Positions 36,535 through 45,917 of a stretch of DNA of 64,000 nt are shown here, piece by piece. The notes beneath the pieces are model-generated. The model did not search any database. It was not told where the DNA came from and saw nothing but the letters and a program-made list of their open reading frames with translations. How positions within the stretch are numbered: the stretch's first letter is position 1; every line of letters starts with the position of its first letter. The position numbers were made by a program, and so were the translations under genes. This DNA comes from Actinomycetota bacterium (GTDB lineage: Bacteria > Actinomycetota > Thermoleophilia > Solirubrobacterales > Solirubrobacteraceae), in NCBI GenBank assembly GCA_005884115.1, contig VAXW01000002.1:124001-188000 (forward strand), in the 5' to 3' direction.

Positions 36535-37728
36535 TCAGCTGAGCCGTTCGACCATCATCGCCATGCCCATGCCGCCGGCGACGCACATGGACTCGATCCC
36601 GTAGGTCCCGTCGAGCGTCTGCAGGTCGTTGAGAAGCGTCGTCATGATGCGCGCGCCGGTCATGCCGAACGGGTGTCCGAGCGCGATCGCGCCTCCGAAC
36701 GGGTTGAGCTTGTCATCGCCGATTCCGAGCTCTTGCATGCACGGCACGATCTGGGCGGCGAACGCCTCGTTGATCTCGACGACGTCGACGTCGCCGATCG
36801 TCATGCCGGTCTGCTTGAGGAGTTTCTGGATCGCGGGGATCGGGCCCAGCCCCATGATCTCGGGGCGGATCGCAGCGACGCTCGAGGCGAGGATGCGCGC
36901 CTTCGGCTGCAGGCCGAGCGAGCTGGCCTTCTCGTCGGACATCAGCAGCAGCGCAGCAGCGCCATCGTTGAGCGGGCATGCGTTGCCCGCAGTGACCGTG
37001 CCGTCCTCCTTGAACGCCGGCTTGAGCGCCGCGAGCTTCTCGATCGTGGTGCCGGGACGGGGGCCGTCGTCCTTGCTGACGATCGTCTCGGGCACGTCGA
37101 TCTCGTTGCCCTCCTTGTCGATCTCGGCGTGCGCGGGAACCGTCACGGGAACGATCTCAGCGTCGAAATGACCGCTGGCCACCGCCTCGACGGCACGCGT
37201 CTGGCTGATCAGCGCCCATTCGTCCTGCGCCTCGCGGCTCACCTTGCAGCGCTCGGCGACGTTCTCGGCGGTCAAGCCCATGGGGATGTACACGTTGTAA
37301 GCCGAGCCCTCTGAGCCGTCGACGGCATGGTTGAACTCGAACGGCACTCCCTGGCCGGCGCGCGAGACGGCCTCGACGCCGGCGGCGATGTACGTGTCGC
37401 CCTCGCCGGCCTGGATCGCGTGATAGGCCATGCGAGTCGTCTGCAGCGAGGAGGCGCAAAAGCGGTTGACCGTGCACGCGGGCACGTGGTGGTCGATGCC
37501 CGCAAGCAGCCCCGCTATGCGCCCGATGTTGTAGCCCTGCTCCCCCTCGCAGAAGCCGCAGCCCATCATGATGTCCGTGATCGACTCCTGCTCGAGCGCA
37601 GGGTTGCGATCGATCAGCGCCTTCAGCGGGATCGCAGCCAGATCGTCGGCGCGAACGCTCTTCAGCGAGCCCTTGGCGGCACGCCCGATGGGCGTGCGGA
37701 TTGCATCGACGATCACTGCTTCTGGCAT
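36535..37728 (-). CDS. Acetyl-CoA acyltransferase (thiolase)
   Basis: 397 residues. Nucleophile Cys in TVNRFCASSLQTTRMAY, then MGCGFCEGEQGYNIGR (early), INEAFAAQIVPCMQELG, GHPFGMTGARIM and the C-terminal CVAGGMGMAMMVERL with the second Cys. The AVIVDAIRTPIGRAAKGSLK start is typical of FadA-type 3-ketoacyl-CoA thiolases. Differs from the thiolase at 390, which has CSGGGQ at the end. Convergent with the HSD10-like SDR. Confidence 0.92.
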   Translation of the reverse strand: MPEAVIVDAIRTPIGRAAKGSLKSVRADDLAAIPLKALIDRNPALEQESITDIMMGCGFCEGEQGYNIGRIAGLLAGIDHHVPACTVNRFCASSLQTTRMAYHAIQAGEGDTYIAAGVEAVSRAGQGVPFEFNHAVDGSEGSAYNVYIPMGLTAENVAERCKVSREAQDEWALISQTRAVEAVASGHFDAEIVPVTVPAHAEIDKEGNEIDVPETIVSKDDGPRPGTTIEKLAALKPAFKEDGTVTAGNACPLNDGAAALLLMSDEKASSLGLQPKARILASSVAAIRPEIMGLGPIPAIQKLLKQTGMTIGDVDVVEINEAFAAQIVPCMQELGIGDDKLNPFGGAIALGHPFGMTGARIMTTLLNDLQTLDGTYGIESMCVAGGMGMAMMVERLS

Positions 37729-37837
37729 CAGATCTCCATCTCCTTGGATCAGCTTGGAAGAGGACTATATGTGCCAGCGCTCAGGCGCTCGCCACCGTCA
37801 GCGCTCGGGCTCGCCCGGCCCGCTCGCGCCGGCCCGC

Positions 37838-38600
37838 TCAACCGATCCGGTCGTAGCCCCAGAGCGCGACCAGGTCACGGCCCAGATACTCGCTGAGCGC
37901 GACGACCTCTCCCTTGAAGCGGCGCCGCAGCTCCAGCATCAAGGCCTCGTCCGGCGGCGGCGGCTCGCCGTAGGTCATGCGCCTCCTGACGCGCCCGACC
38001 GGCCCTGTGCGCGGCAGGGTGGGTATCAGCGCGTTGACGGCTTTCAGTGCAGGCCCCGAAGCCGCGGCCCTGCGACGCACGACCGACACTGCAAACCTCA
38101 GCTGCATCAGCCGCAGTGCCCGCACGCCTTTCAGCCGTTCCGTCTCCACGGGCTCGACCGGCCAGCTGTCGTCGACCTCGAGGAAGCGAAGCACGCGCCG
38201 CACGGTGGCCTCATTGTCTGCGCGGAGGTCGTCATAGATGAGCACGAGCACCTGCTCGCGGGGGAACACCGCGTGGAAGCGCTTCAGCTGCTCGACATAG
38301 CGCACGTGATCCGAGTAGAGCAGCGTCGGCGGAGACTGTGAAAACGGTGGTATGTGCTTGCCCTGGCGCCTCTCTGGCTCGAGCGCCAAGGCCTTGGCAA
38401 GGTCCCTCTGCGTCTCCGTGTGGTTGTGCACGCATTGGAGGTGAAACGAGCGCAAATAGCTCGCGGGCTCGCGCAGGATCGCGATCATCCGCGCCGCGGG
38501 TGTCACCTCGGCGATGCGCTGCGCCGCTGTGTGCGAGCGCAGGTACAGAGGTGAGGCCTCACCGACGCGCCGATCAGGCTGCTTCGGAGCCTCGTGCAGC
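37838..38600 (-). pseudogene. Sulfotransferase family fragment lacking its N-terminal PAPS-binding half
   Basis: From about RRVGEASPLYLRSHTAAQRI onward this is a bacterial sulfotransferase: ARMIAILREPASYLRSFHLQ is the 3'-PSB region and VLVLIYDDLRADNEATVRRV / FLEVDDSW is the C-terminal part. The 5'-PSB loop (K/R-x-G-T-T/S type), which should lie about 60 residues before VGEASP, is absent; the frame instead runs back antisense into the glycosyltransferase fragment, to an ATG at 38659. So about a quarter of the gene, including PAPS-binding residues, is missing and it is probably inactive. The 3' end is intact. The exact 5' edge, about 38570-38600, is estimated. Confidence 0.7.
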
Positions 38601-39337
38601 GCCGTGCAATTCAACGCGCACGCCTGCTCGTGTGCATGAGCACGGTATTTCGCGACCATCTGGTCAACGACTATGGCTTTCCGCTCGAGCGGACGGCCGT
38701 GATCCCCTACGCGGTGCGCCTGCAGCGCTTCTCCGGGCTCGAGAGCAAGCGCTCAGAGCCACCCACGATCCTCGTTCTGGGGCGGGTCGCAGTACGCAAG
38801 GGCGTCGAGGACGTCGTGGCAGTCGCCAAAGCGTTGTTCGCACGGAAAATCGACGCGCGCGTTCGCGTCGTCGGCGGGCCGGACCTGTCTTCGGACTACA
38901 GGAAGCTGCTGGAGGATCTTCCGGCCGAGAGTGCCGAATACGTTGGACGCATCCCTCCCGCTCAGATCCCGGCGGAGCTTGCGCGCGCGACCGTGCTGCT
39001 GCAGGCCAGCAAGTACGAGCCGTTCGGGTTGACGGTCGCAGAGGCGCTGGCGGCGGGGGTCGTCGTGGTCGCCACCAGCGAGGTCGGCGCGATCGAGGGC
39101 GTCGACCGGTCGGTCGTGGCGGAGGTCGAGCCGGGGGACGTGGAGGCGATGGTCGAGGGCATCTCGCGCATGCTCGAGAAGGTGCGCGCCAACCACGACG
39201 AGGTAGCCGAGACAGCGCGCGCCGAGGCCAAGCGTCTGTTCGCGCCGGAGGTCGTGTGCGGGCAGATGTCGGACGCGCTTGAAGCGCTCGTCGCGCGGAC
39301 GTCCGCCCGCAACGGGGCTACAGGTCCAGGCGGCTGA
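38594..39337 (+). pseudogene. GT4 glycosyltransferase fragment (C-terminal domain only)
   Basis: About 247 residues in frame from GTG 38594. It opens at the linker AIQRARLLVCMSTVFRDHLV of a GT4 enzyme and keeps the whole C-terminal Rossmann domain: PPTILVLGRVAVRKGVEDVV, ARVRVVGGPDLSSDYRKLL, and the donor-binding SKYEPFGLTVAEALAAGVVV (EX7E). The N-terminal acceptor domain (about 150 residues) is missing; the frame abuts the sulfotransferase fragment. It is a close relative of the glycosyltransferase at the right edge (63403). It could still be translated, but a functional GT4 needs both domains. Its end overlaps the metallopeptidase stop by 20 bases. Confidence 0.7.
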
Positions 39338-39971
39338 CGCCCAGCTCGTCGAAGCCCACGTGGTGGGCGAGCTCGTGGCGCACGGTGCGCACGACCTGCT
39401 CACGAAGCTCTTCTGGGTCGTGGCCGAAGTCTCGGCGCAGGGTGTCCCGGAAGATGACGATGCGGTCGTGCGCACGATCGCGCGACGCGCCGTCGCCCTG
39501 GTAGACGCCGTAAGCGCCCTCCCGGCGGCCCCGGTCGGAGATCACGACGGCGACGTGCGCGAGCGCGTTGCGCAGCAGGTCGGGCAGGTCGTCGAGCGCG
39601 TCGCGCACGAGCTCTTCGAAGTCCGCGTCATCGAGCGGGTCGAGCTCCATGAAGTCGCTTTCGTCTGGGTCCACAGCGAGCCCTTCTCGGGCGAGCGCCT
39701 CCGACTGGCGGACGATCTCCTCGAACTCGCTCTCGGACTCGGGGTCGCGCCAGCCGGCGAGGCGCACGGCGACGAAGGCGACCAGCGCCATCAGCGCGGC
39801 CGCGACGATCACGCCCAGCCCGACGTCCTCGAGCGCGCGCACGGCGCCGACAGCAGAGAAGCCCTGCCCTACGACGATCACCACCAGCCCCAGCGAGAGC
39901 GCGATCAGCGCTGCCACGCCCACACGCCTGAGGTGCTCGGACGCGCTGAGGTGCGGCCGCGAGGAGCGCAT
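39318..39971 (-). CDS. Membrane-anchored zincin-like metallopeptidase (PF06262-type)
   Basis: 217 residues. Two hydrophobic segments near the N-terminus (GVAALIALSLGLVVIVVGQG and VGLGVIVAAALMALVAFVAV) anchor it. The C-terminal domain ends with RHELAHHVGFDELG, an HExxHxxxxxD-type zinc site, preceded by IVIFRDTLRRDFGHDPEELR. Stand-alone PF06262 proteins (minimal MMP-like fold) are soluble; here the domain is fused to a membrane part. Substrate unknown. It follows the acyl-CoA dehydrogenase stop by 6 bases. Confidence 0.8.
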   Translation of the reverse strand: MRSSRPHLSASEHLRRVGVAALIALSLGLVVIVVGQGFSAVGAVRALEDVGLGVIVAAALMALVAFVAVRLAGWRDPESESEFEEIVRQSEALAREGLAVDPDESDFMELDPLDDADFEELVRDALDDLPDLLRNALAHVAVVISDRGRREGAYGVYQGDGASRDRAHDRIVIFRDTLRRDFGHDPEELREQVVRTVRHELAHHVGFDELGVSRLDL

Positions 39972-39977
39972 TGCCGC

Positions 39978-41129
39978 CTACTTGAGCGCGCGGCTGATCA
40001 CCAGCCGCTGGATCTCGTTCGTGCCCTCGTAGATCTGGGTGATCTTGGCGTCGCGCATCATGCGCTCGAGCGGGTACTCCTTGACATAACCGTAGCCTCC
40101 CAGCACCTGCACCGCCTCGACGGTGACGGCCATGGCGGTATCGGAGCAGAACACCTTCGCCATCGATGAGTACTTCCCCCGCCCCGGCTCGCCCCGGTCG
40201 GCCATCGCGCACGCCTTGTACAGCAGCTCGCGCGCGGCCGCAGTGCGGATTTCCATGTCGGCGAGCTTGAACGAGATGCCCTGGAACTCGTTGATCGGCT
40301 TACCGAACTGGCGGCGCTCGCGCGCGTAGGCGACCGCATAGTCGGTCGCGCCCTGCGCGATGCCGACCGCCTGCGCAGCCGCGCCGAGGCGCGTGCGCTC
40401 GAGCGTGGCAAGCGCGACCGACAGCCCCTTGCCGACCTCGCCGATCACGTTGGCGTCGGGAACGCGCACGCCGTCGAACACCGGCTGTCCGGTCGGCGAG
40501 GCGCGAATGCCAAGCTTGTGCTCGAGCTTGCCCACGCTGAAGCCCTGCCTGTCGGCCTCGACGACGAACGCCGTCATACGCCGGTTCTCGCGATCGGTGA
40601 CCGCGAAGCAGATGTAGAAGTCGGCGATACCGAGGTTCGAGATCCAGTTCTTGGTCCCCGTGATCACCCATTCATCGCCGTCCTTCACGGCGCTCGTCTG
40701 CATGCCCCCGGGATCGCTTCCCGCTTCGGGCTCAGACAGTGCGAACGCCGGCGACCACTCGCCGGTCGCGCAGCGCGGCAGGAAGCGCTCCTTGAGCTCC
40801 TCGGAGCCGAACAGCTGAATCGGGAGCGTGCCGAGCTCCTGCACCATCAGGATCAGGGCGCACGACGCGTCGACCTTGGCGATCTCCTCGACGGCCATGT
40901 TGAGCATCAGCGTGCCCGTGCCCGTGCCGCCGTACTCGATCGGAAACGGAAGCCCGAGGATGTCCTGCTCGGCGAGCAGCTTGCGCACGTCCCACGGGTA
41001 TTCGGCCCGCTCGTCGATCTCCGCCGAGCGCGGAGCGATCTTCTCGCGCGCGATCTGCCCGATCGTCGCGCAGAGATCGAGGTGCTCGTGCGGGACCGTG
41101 TAGACGTCGCTGATTGCCTCCATCGCCAT
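39978..41129 (-). CDS. Acyl-CoA dehydrogenase
   Basis: 383 residues from ATG at 41129 (MAMEAISDVYTVPHEH); ATG at 41123 is an alternative. Blocks: FALSEPEAGSDPGGMQTSAV, WVITGTKNWISNLGIADFY, ERRQFGKPINEFQGISFKLA, and VEAVQVLGGYGYVKEYPLER with RMMRDAKITQIYEGTNEIQR. The EGTNEIQR with an acidic catalytic residue fits short/medium-chain enzymes such as butyryl-CoA dehydrogenase. Closer to SCAD than the enzyme at 4084. Confidence 0.92.
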   Translation of the reverse strand: MAMEAISDVYTVPHEHLDLCATIGQIAREKIAPRSAEIDERAEYPWDVRKLLAEQDILGLPFPIEYGGTGTGTLMLNMAVEEIAKVDASCALILMVQELGTLPIQLFGSEELKERFLPRCATGEWSPAFALSEPEAGSDPGGMQTSAVKDGDEWVITGTKNWISNLGIADFYICFAVTDRENRRMTAFVVEADRQGFSVGKLEHKLGIRASPTGQPVFDGVRVPDANVIGEVGKGLSVALATLERTRLGAAAQAVGIAQGATDYAVAYARERRQFGKPINEFQGISFKLADMEIRTAAARELLYKACAMADRGEPGRGKYSSMAKVFCSDTAMAVTVEAVQVLGGYGYVKEYPLERMMRDAKITQIYEGTNEIQRLVISRALK

Positions 41130-41485
41130 TGATCCTAGGCGATGAGCAGCTGCTTGGTTCGGTGCGGGACAATCGCCGAGCAGCTGTTCGCGGGCGGCGC
41201 TCAGCGGACGGACCGAGTCTCCACGTTTCCCTTCCGCGTCGCGTATCGGATGCCTGGGCAAGATGCCGACGGCCACCGGCCCCAGCCCGGGATACGCTCC
41301 AGTTGTGGGAGTGGCCTTTGGATATCGTGATCAGCCGGATTCCGCTGCTGTCAAACGCGGACGTCCGCGGCTCCGTTGAGCAGTTCGATCCAACCACGCC
41401 ACGAGCGGGTTCGCCCGCAGACGACGCTCCCGCCGCTGGCGAGGGCTAGCCGTCGCCATCGGCGCGCAAGCCGTGTCCGGGCGCG
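41130..41485. other. Intergenic stretch, no gene supported
   Basis: 356 bases between divergent genes. Open frames cross it in several directions but none shows a recognisable protein pattern or a convincing ribosome binding site. No RNA structure was recognised. It probably holds the promoters of the acyl-CoA dehydrogenase and the rhodanese gene. Confidence 0.5.
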
Positions 41486-41851
41486 ATGAGCAGCCAGCCC
41501 ACAGGTGCGGACGGCGACGTTGGGCTCGACCCCGAGCGCGTTGCCGAGTGGCTGCTCGAGGAGCCACGGGTGGCGCAGGTGACCGACGTGCGAGAGTCAT
41601 ATGAGCGCGATGCGGGGCACATCCGCGACACACGCCACGTCGAGCTGAGCCAGCTCTCCTCACAGGCGGCGAGCTTCGATCGCGAAAGGCCGATCGTCTT
41701 CTATTGCCGTACAGGCTCGCGCTCGGATATGGCAGCGCAGGCGTTTCGCGCATCGGGCTTCGAGGCCTACTCGATGAGCGGTGGCCTGGTGCGGTGGGTC
41801 GCGGAGGGCCGCCCGTTGTCGCCGGAGGACGGATACGTGGCCGATCACTAG
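41486..41851 (+). CDS. Single-domain rhodanese-like protein
   Basis: 121 residues. VTDVRESYERDAGHIRDTRH and the active-site loop FYCRTGSRSDMAAQAFRASG, with Cys as the sulfur carrier, are standard. GLVRWVAEGRPLS closes the domain. Transfers sulfane sulfur in the cytoplasm; the acceptor is unknown. The cupin gene starts 32 bases downstream. Confidence 0.88.
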   Translation: MSSQPTGADGDVGLDPERVAEWLLEEPRVAQVTDVRESYERDAGHIRDTRHVELSQLSSQAASFDRERPIVFYCRTGSRSDMAAQAFRASGFEAYSMSGGLVRWVAEGRPLSPEDGYVADH

Positions 41852-41883
41852 CGATCTTGGAAAGCGAAGAGGAGGGCAAGCAA

Positions 41884-42333
41884 ATGGAGGCATCGAGCGA
41901 GTATCCGGGCATCAAGCGCGGCGAGGGCTACGCGGTCGGTCATCTGGACGACCTCGGCGACGGTCCCGGCTTTCGCAAGGTCCGTCGCGGGCTCGGCGTG
42001 AGCGCATTCGGCGTGAACGCCGTCGTGCTGCCCCCGGGCATCGAAAGCGGCTTTCACTACCACGACGACCAGGAGGAGCTGTACTTCGTCCACCGCGGCA
42101 CGATCGAGGTGGAGTTCGGCGATGGCTCCGTTGAGACGATCGCCGAGGGCGGCTTCGCGCGCGTCGACGCGCCCACGGTGCGCAAGATCCGCAACGCCAG
42201 CGACGCCGACGCCGTGTATGTGTGCGTCGGCGCCAAGGACGGCTACGTCGGGCGCGATGGGCACGCGCCGCCAGGCGAGGAGCAGCGCGTGCGCGCGATC
42301 GCAGACGCGCCCGCCGCCGAGCAGCCTCGGTGA
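41884..42333 (+). CDS. Cupin-domain protein
   Basis: 149 residues from ATG at 41884, with AGGAGGG about 8 bases upstream. The cupin motif 1 is GFHYHDDQEELYFVHRGTIE, with two His and a Glu for metal; motif 2 is GGFARVDAPTVRKIRNAS, where the usual His is replaced by Pro/Thr. A single beta-barrel of unknown function, perhaps sensing or sugar-binding. Same direction as rhodanese and arfB. Confidence 0.83.
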   Translation: MEASSEYPGIKRGEGYAVGHLDDLGDGPGFRKVRRGLGVSAFGVNAVVLPPGIESGFHYHDDQEELYFVHRGTIEVEFGDGSVETIAEGGFARVDAPTVRKIRNASDADAVYVCVGAKDGYVGRDGHAPPGEEQRVRAIADAPAAEQPR

Positions 42334-42342
42334 GCCGCACCT

Positions 42343-42819
42343 GTGCGCTCCAGCCGTGAGCCACCGCGCGCGGTGAGCCCGCCCGAAGACAGGCCGGCAC
42401 GCGCTCCGGGCGCCGGTGAAAGCTTGCGGGTAGCCGAGGACCTCTCGCTCCCGCTCGCCGAGATCACGCTGCGCACGAGCCGCTCCTCGGGCCCCGGCGG
42501 GCAACACGCGAACGTGACCGCCTCGCGCGTGGAAGCGAGCTTTGATGTGCTGGGCTCGCGCTCGTTGAGCGAGTCGCAGCGCTCGCTGCTGCTGGAAAGG
42601 GCGGGATCGCGCGTGGTCGCGGTCGCGCAGGACGAGCGCTCACAGGCACGCAACCGCCAGCTCGCGCTCGCGCGCCTTGGCGAGCGCCTCGAGCGCGCGC
42701 TCACGCCGCCCAAGCGCCGCCGGCCCACGCGTCCGACAGCAGCCTCGCGCGAGCGGCGGCTGGCTGAGAAGCGCCGCGAGGGCGAACGCAAGCGCGAGCG
42801 GCGCCCACCCGAGGTCTGA
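42343..42819 (+). CDS. arfB: Alternative ribosome-rescue factor / peptidyl-tRNA hydrolase ArfB
   Basis: 158 residues from GTG at 42343; the next GTG (42373) is also possible. The RF1-like domain carries RTSRSSGPGGQHANVTASRV with the catalytic GGQ, and the C-terminal Lys/Arg-rich tail (LAEKRREGERKRERRPPEV) binds the mRNA channel. It releases peptides from stalled ribosomes lacking a stop codon. Nine bases after the cupin stop. Confidence 0.9.
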   Translation: MRSSREPPRAVSPPEDRPARAPGAGESLRVAEDLSLPLAEITLRTSRSSGPGGQHANVTASRVEASFDVLGSRSLSESQRSLLLERAGSRVVAVAQDERSQARNRQLALARLGERLERALTPPKRRRPTRPTAASRERRLAEKRREGERKRERRPPEV

Positions 42820-42883
42820 GGACCGCCGTGATCGGGCGGCCAGGCTCGCACGCTTTGCTGCCTCCTTCCGTGGAAGCTTGCGC

Positions 42884-44119
42884 TCAGGGGAGTGCGCCTC
42901 CAGCCGCGCCGCGCGAGCCGTTGCGCCCGCGAGCAACCTCGCTCGACAAGCTCTCGTACAGCTCGCGATGCCTTTCGACCATCTTCTCCCAGCTGTAGTC
43001 GAGTGCTGACGTTCGCGCGGCGCTCCCGAGCCGCCCTCGCAACGCGTCATCCTCGCCGAGCTCTCGCAAGCGCTGAGCGATGACTGCCGGATCGCGGCTG
43101 ATCAGGAACCCGTTCACACCATCCCTAACGAGCTCGCGAATGCCGTTGGCGGGGGTCGCGAGAATCGGGACGCCGCTGGCTGCTGCCTCGAGCGCAACCA
43201 GCGGAAAGCCCTCGTAGCTGGTTGGAAAGACGAATGCGTCGGCCAGCTGATAGACGGGGGCGACATCGCGCGAGACGCCCAGCCAGTGGACGGCAGCGGC
43301 CGCGCCGACCTCCTGCGCGAGCCGCTCGTAGCGCTCACGGTCGCCGTCGCCCACGACGAGCAGATCCCAGGCCGCGGCCTCGGCTAGCCCGAGCGCCCGG
43401 ATGACCGGCTCGAGGCCCTTGCGCTCCCACTCGCTGCCGACGAAGATCGCCAGCCGCCGTCCGCCCTGGATCTTCAGAGACGCTCGCAACGCCAAGGCCT
43501 CCTCCCGGCGCGAGCCCGGCGCGAAGGCACTCAGATCCACCCCGTTGGGGATCGTGATGGCGCGATCTCCTTGCTTGGGAAAGTGCTCGCGGATCTCCTC
43601 GGCGATCCCCTCGGAAGCACAGATGAACCGTGCCGGACGGCCGCGGGCGAACATCACGCGCTCGCCTAACCGGCCCAACACTTCAGCGGCCTTGGCATTC
43701 AACCGATAGGGCCAGCTCGCCCGACTCGGGGTCGAGGGACCCGCGTGCTGGCAGTACTGGACAGCGATCATGTCGACCCGGTTGAGCACGATCGCCCCCA
43801 TCTCCAGCACGAGGCCCCGGCGCCACAACCGCACGGCGACCGTGCCCGCAATCATGAACCACGGATAGCTGACCACGAACGGGCGAGTCGGCCCGGGAAC
43901 GCGACGGAATCTGACGCCGGAGCCAGCCGGAAGATCGCAGGAGTGAGCGATCACGGTCACGTCGTGACCTCTTCGCTTCAGGCCCAGCGCAAGTTCGGCG
44001 AGGATGCGCTCCATGCCGCCCACGACGCCGACGTCGTGGGCGACGATCGTCACCTCAGACGGGCGCGAACGGCTCTGCGTCACGCTGGGACGCTCAGACG
44101 CGGCTAGCGGCTGCATCAA
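42884..44119 (-). CDS. Glycosyltransferase family 4
   Basis: 411 residues. N-terminal domain: VTIVAHDVGVVGGMERILAE with the GG loop, and VTVIAHSCDLP. C-terminal domain: RRLAIFVGSEWERKGLEPVI, DLLVVGDGDRERYERLAQ, and the donor-binding TSYEGFPLVALEAAASGVPI (EX7E). No signal peptide; acts on the cytoplasmic face with an NDP-sugar. The GT87-like mannosyltransferase gene ends 115 bases upstream on the same strand, so both probably build one envelope glycan. Confidence 0.88.
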   Translation of the reverse strand: MMQPLAASERPSVTQSRSRPSEVTIVAHDVGVVGGMERILAELALGLKRRGHDVTVIAHSCDLPAGSGVRFRRVPGPTRPFVVSYPWFMIAGTVAVRLWRRGLVLEMGAIVLNRVDMIAVQYCQHAGPSTPSRASWPYRLNAKAAEVLGRLGERVMFARGRPARFICASEGIAEEIREHFPKQGDRAITIPNGVDLSAFAPGSRREEALALRASLKIQGGRRLAIFVGSEWERKGLEPVIRALGLAEAAAWDLLVVGDGDRERYERLAQEVGAAAAVHWLGVSRDVAPVYQLADAFVFPTSYEGFPLVALEAAASGVPILATPANGIRELVRDGVNGFLISRDPAVIAQRLRELGEDDALRGRLGSAARTSALDYSWEKMVERHRELYESLSSEVARGRNGSRGAAGGALP

Positions 44120-44233
44120 GAGGCGCGTGGATAAGCACGATGTCCTCGAGCGATCTGGGGAAACGCGCGCAATCTGTGCAGCGCTCGTGTGTGCCCGCGA
44201 GTCTGAGCTTCCGCACGACCCGATCGTATCCCA

Positions 44234-45865
44234 CTAGTTCAAGAGCTCCTTCACGGAGCGCTGGTGCAGGCGCCCGAGCGGCGTTTTCTCGGGGTGTAAG
44301 CCGATCGCGTTCCACAGCTGGCCCGACGCTGGGGCCCAGGCGATGATCAGGTACACCCCGAGCACCAGCGAAGCGATGCGCAGACGGCGCGAGGCAGACA
44401 GCGCAGCCAGCGGCAGTACCCACAGCACATACCACGGAAGCGCCCAGCTGAGCGTCGCGAGCAGAGCCACGCTCGCCCAGCCGCAGGCGGCGATGGCCTC
44501 GCCCCGGCGCCACGCAGACAGGCAGCACGCGACCAGGGCGGCCCCGAGCGCTGCGCTGAAGAGGACGTGCAGCGTGCTCGTCTCGCCGCCCGCGCCCACC
44601 ATCAGGCCGACGATGTTGGGGATGCTGAGGTTGGTGACCAGCCGGCTCTGCGTGGTGAGGTCGGGGACATGCAGACCGAACGCCGCGAGGCTCGCGCAAC
44701 CTGCGACGACGCCCGCGAGAGCCATGCCCAGCGCCACGCCGAGCAGGCGCCTCGGCGCTTTGATCAGGCTCGCGAGCACGACCGGAATGACGACGGCGCC
44801 CGAGGCCTTGATCGCGGCCGCCGTCACGAGCGCGGCGCCTGCTCCGATCTCCCGCGAATCCAGCTCGGCGAGCCGGCGCCTGATCGCGGTGCCCAGTGCC
44901 GAGCGAGCTTCGCGCGCGACGGACGCCTCACGCCCGCCCTGCGCCGGTGGCAGGTGCACGGCGCCCGCCGCGCGAGGGGCGGTCCTCGCGGCGTCCTGCC
45001 TCGCGCGCGCGCTCAGCAGCAGCAGAAGCAGCGCGAGGACGATGAAGAAGAGCATCAGGAAGTCGTTGTGGTCGCCCCCTAGCCCCCACACGAGGACGAC
45101 CGGGTTCAGGCCGACGAGCACGATCGCCGCGAGCGGGTCGCGCCCGAGCAGCTCGGCGCAGCGCCAGATGAGATAGAGCGTGCCCAGGCTGGCGAGCGCG
45201 AGCAGCCCCTTCAGCGCCCAAAACGACGCGGCGACCCCGAGCGGGACGAAGGCGAAGGTGAGCAGCGTGAACAGCGGACCGTACGGGCTCAGCAGCTGGT
45301 GCCAGTTGCTGAGGTCGTAGCTCGGGTCGCCGTGCGGCTCGAGGATCGGGATCGTGGTGTAGGGATTGAGGTGATGCACCACCTCCATGCGGCCGTAGTT
45401 GACGTAGTTGAAGATGTCCGTCAGCGCGAGCGGCACCGACAGCAGGAAGAGCGCATGCACCGCGACGATCGCGCCGATAACCCACCGCGCGCGAAGCTGA
45501 CGGGCGTAATACAGCGCCAGCACGTAGCCGGCGTACATGGCCACCAGCGCGCCTGAGAAGAGGTACTTCAGCGTCGTGGAGTTGCGCGTCAGGCTCGGCC
45601 ACAGACCGCCAAGCGGACCCGCCATCCAGCGGGGGAAGTAGTTGGCGTGCGTGGTCGGAGCGAGCACGCTCGGCCGATTGGTCGCGGCGAGGACGATGAA
45701 CGCGCTGCCCACGACGATCAGCCCCAGCGCCACGGCGCCCAGCCACGTCTCGCGCTCCGCGCGAGTGATCGCGCCGGCGCGCGCGAGCAGCGCACCTCCC
45801 CGGCCGACGCGGCCGCGCACGGCGGGCGCGTCGCGCAGCGGAAGTGTTCTCGCGTCGCCGGACAT
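44234..45865 (-). CDS. Polytopic GT-C (MptB/GT87-like) glycosyltransferase
   Basis: 543 residues with about a dozen hydrophobic segments (AVALGLIVVGSAFIVLAATN, LFSGALVAMYAGYVLALYYA, FIVLALLLLLLSARA). The loop LALTDIFNYVNYGRMEVVHH, with the Asp after the first helix pair, and LNPYTTIPI match MptB/alpha-1,6-mannosyltransferases that use polyprenyl-phosphate mannose. A ~50-residue soluble insertion follows helix 8. Likely extends a lipomannan-like or envelope glycan outside the membrane. Sugar specificity is inferred. Confidence 0.8.
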   Translation of the reverse strand: MSGDARTLPLRDAPAVRGRVGRGGALLARAGAITRAERETWLGAVALGLIVVGSAFIVLAATNRPSVLAPTTHANYFPRWMAGPLGGLWPSLTRNSTTLKYLFSGALVAMYAGYVLALYYARQLRARWVIGAIVAVHALFLLSVPLALTDIFNYVNYGRMEVVHHLNPYTTIPILEPHGDPSYDLSNWHQLLSPYGPLFTLLTFAFVPLGVAASFWALKGLLALASLGTLYLIWRCAELLGRDPLAAIVLVGLNPVVLVWGLGGDHNDFLMLFFIVLALLLLLLSARARQDAARTAPRAAGAVHLPPAQGGREASVAREARSALGTAIRRRLAELDSREIGAGAALVTAAAIKASGAVVIPVVLASLIKAPRRLLGVALGMALAGVVAGCASLAAFGLHVPDLTTQSRLVTNLSIPNIVGLMVGAGGETSTLHVLFSAALGAALVACCLSAWRRGEAIAACGWASVALLATLSWALPWYVLWVLPLAALSASRRLRIASLVLGVYLIIAWAPASGQLWNAIGLHPEKTPLGRLHQRSVKELLN

Positions 45866-45917
45866 GCTGAGGGCCCGCCGAAGCGAGCCCCCGAAGGTTA
45901 GAGATATGTAGTGGCGC

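Noticed and set aside
41320-41420. Possible tRNA T-arm (GCAGTTCGATCC) near 41.38 kb
   Set aside because: No matching stems, anticodon arm or acceptor could be drawn.
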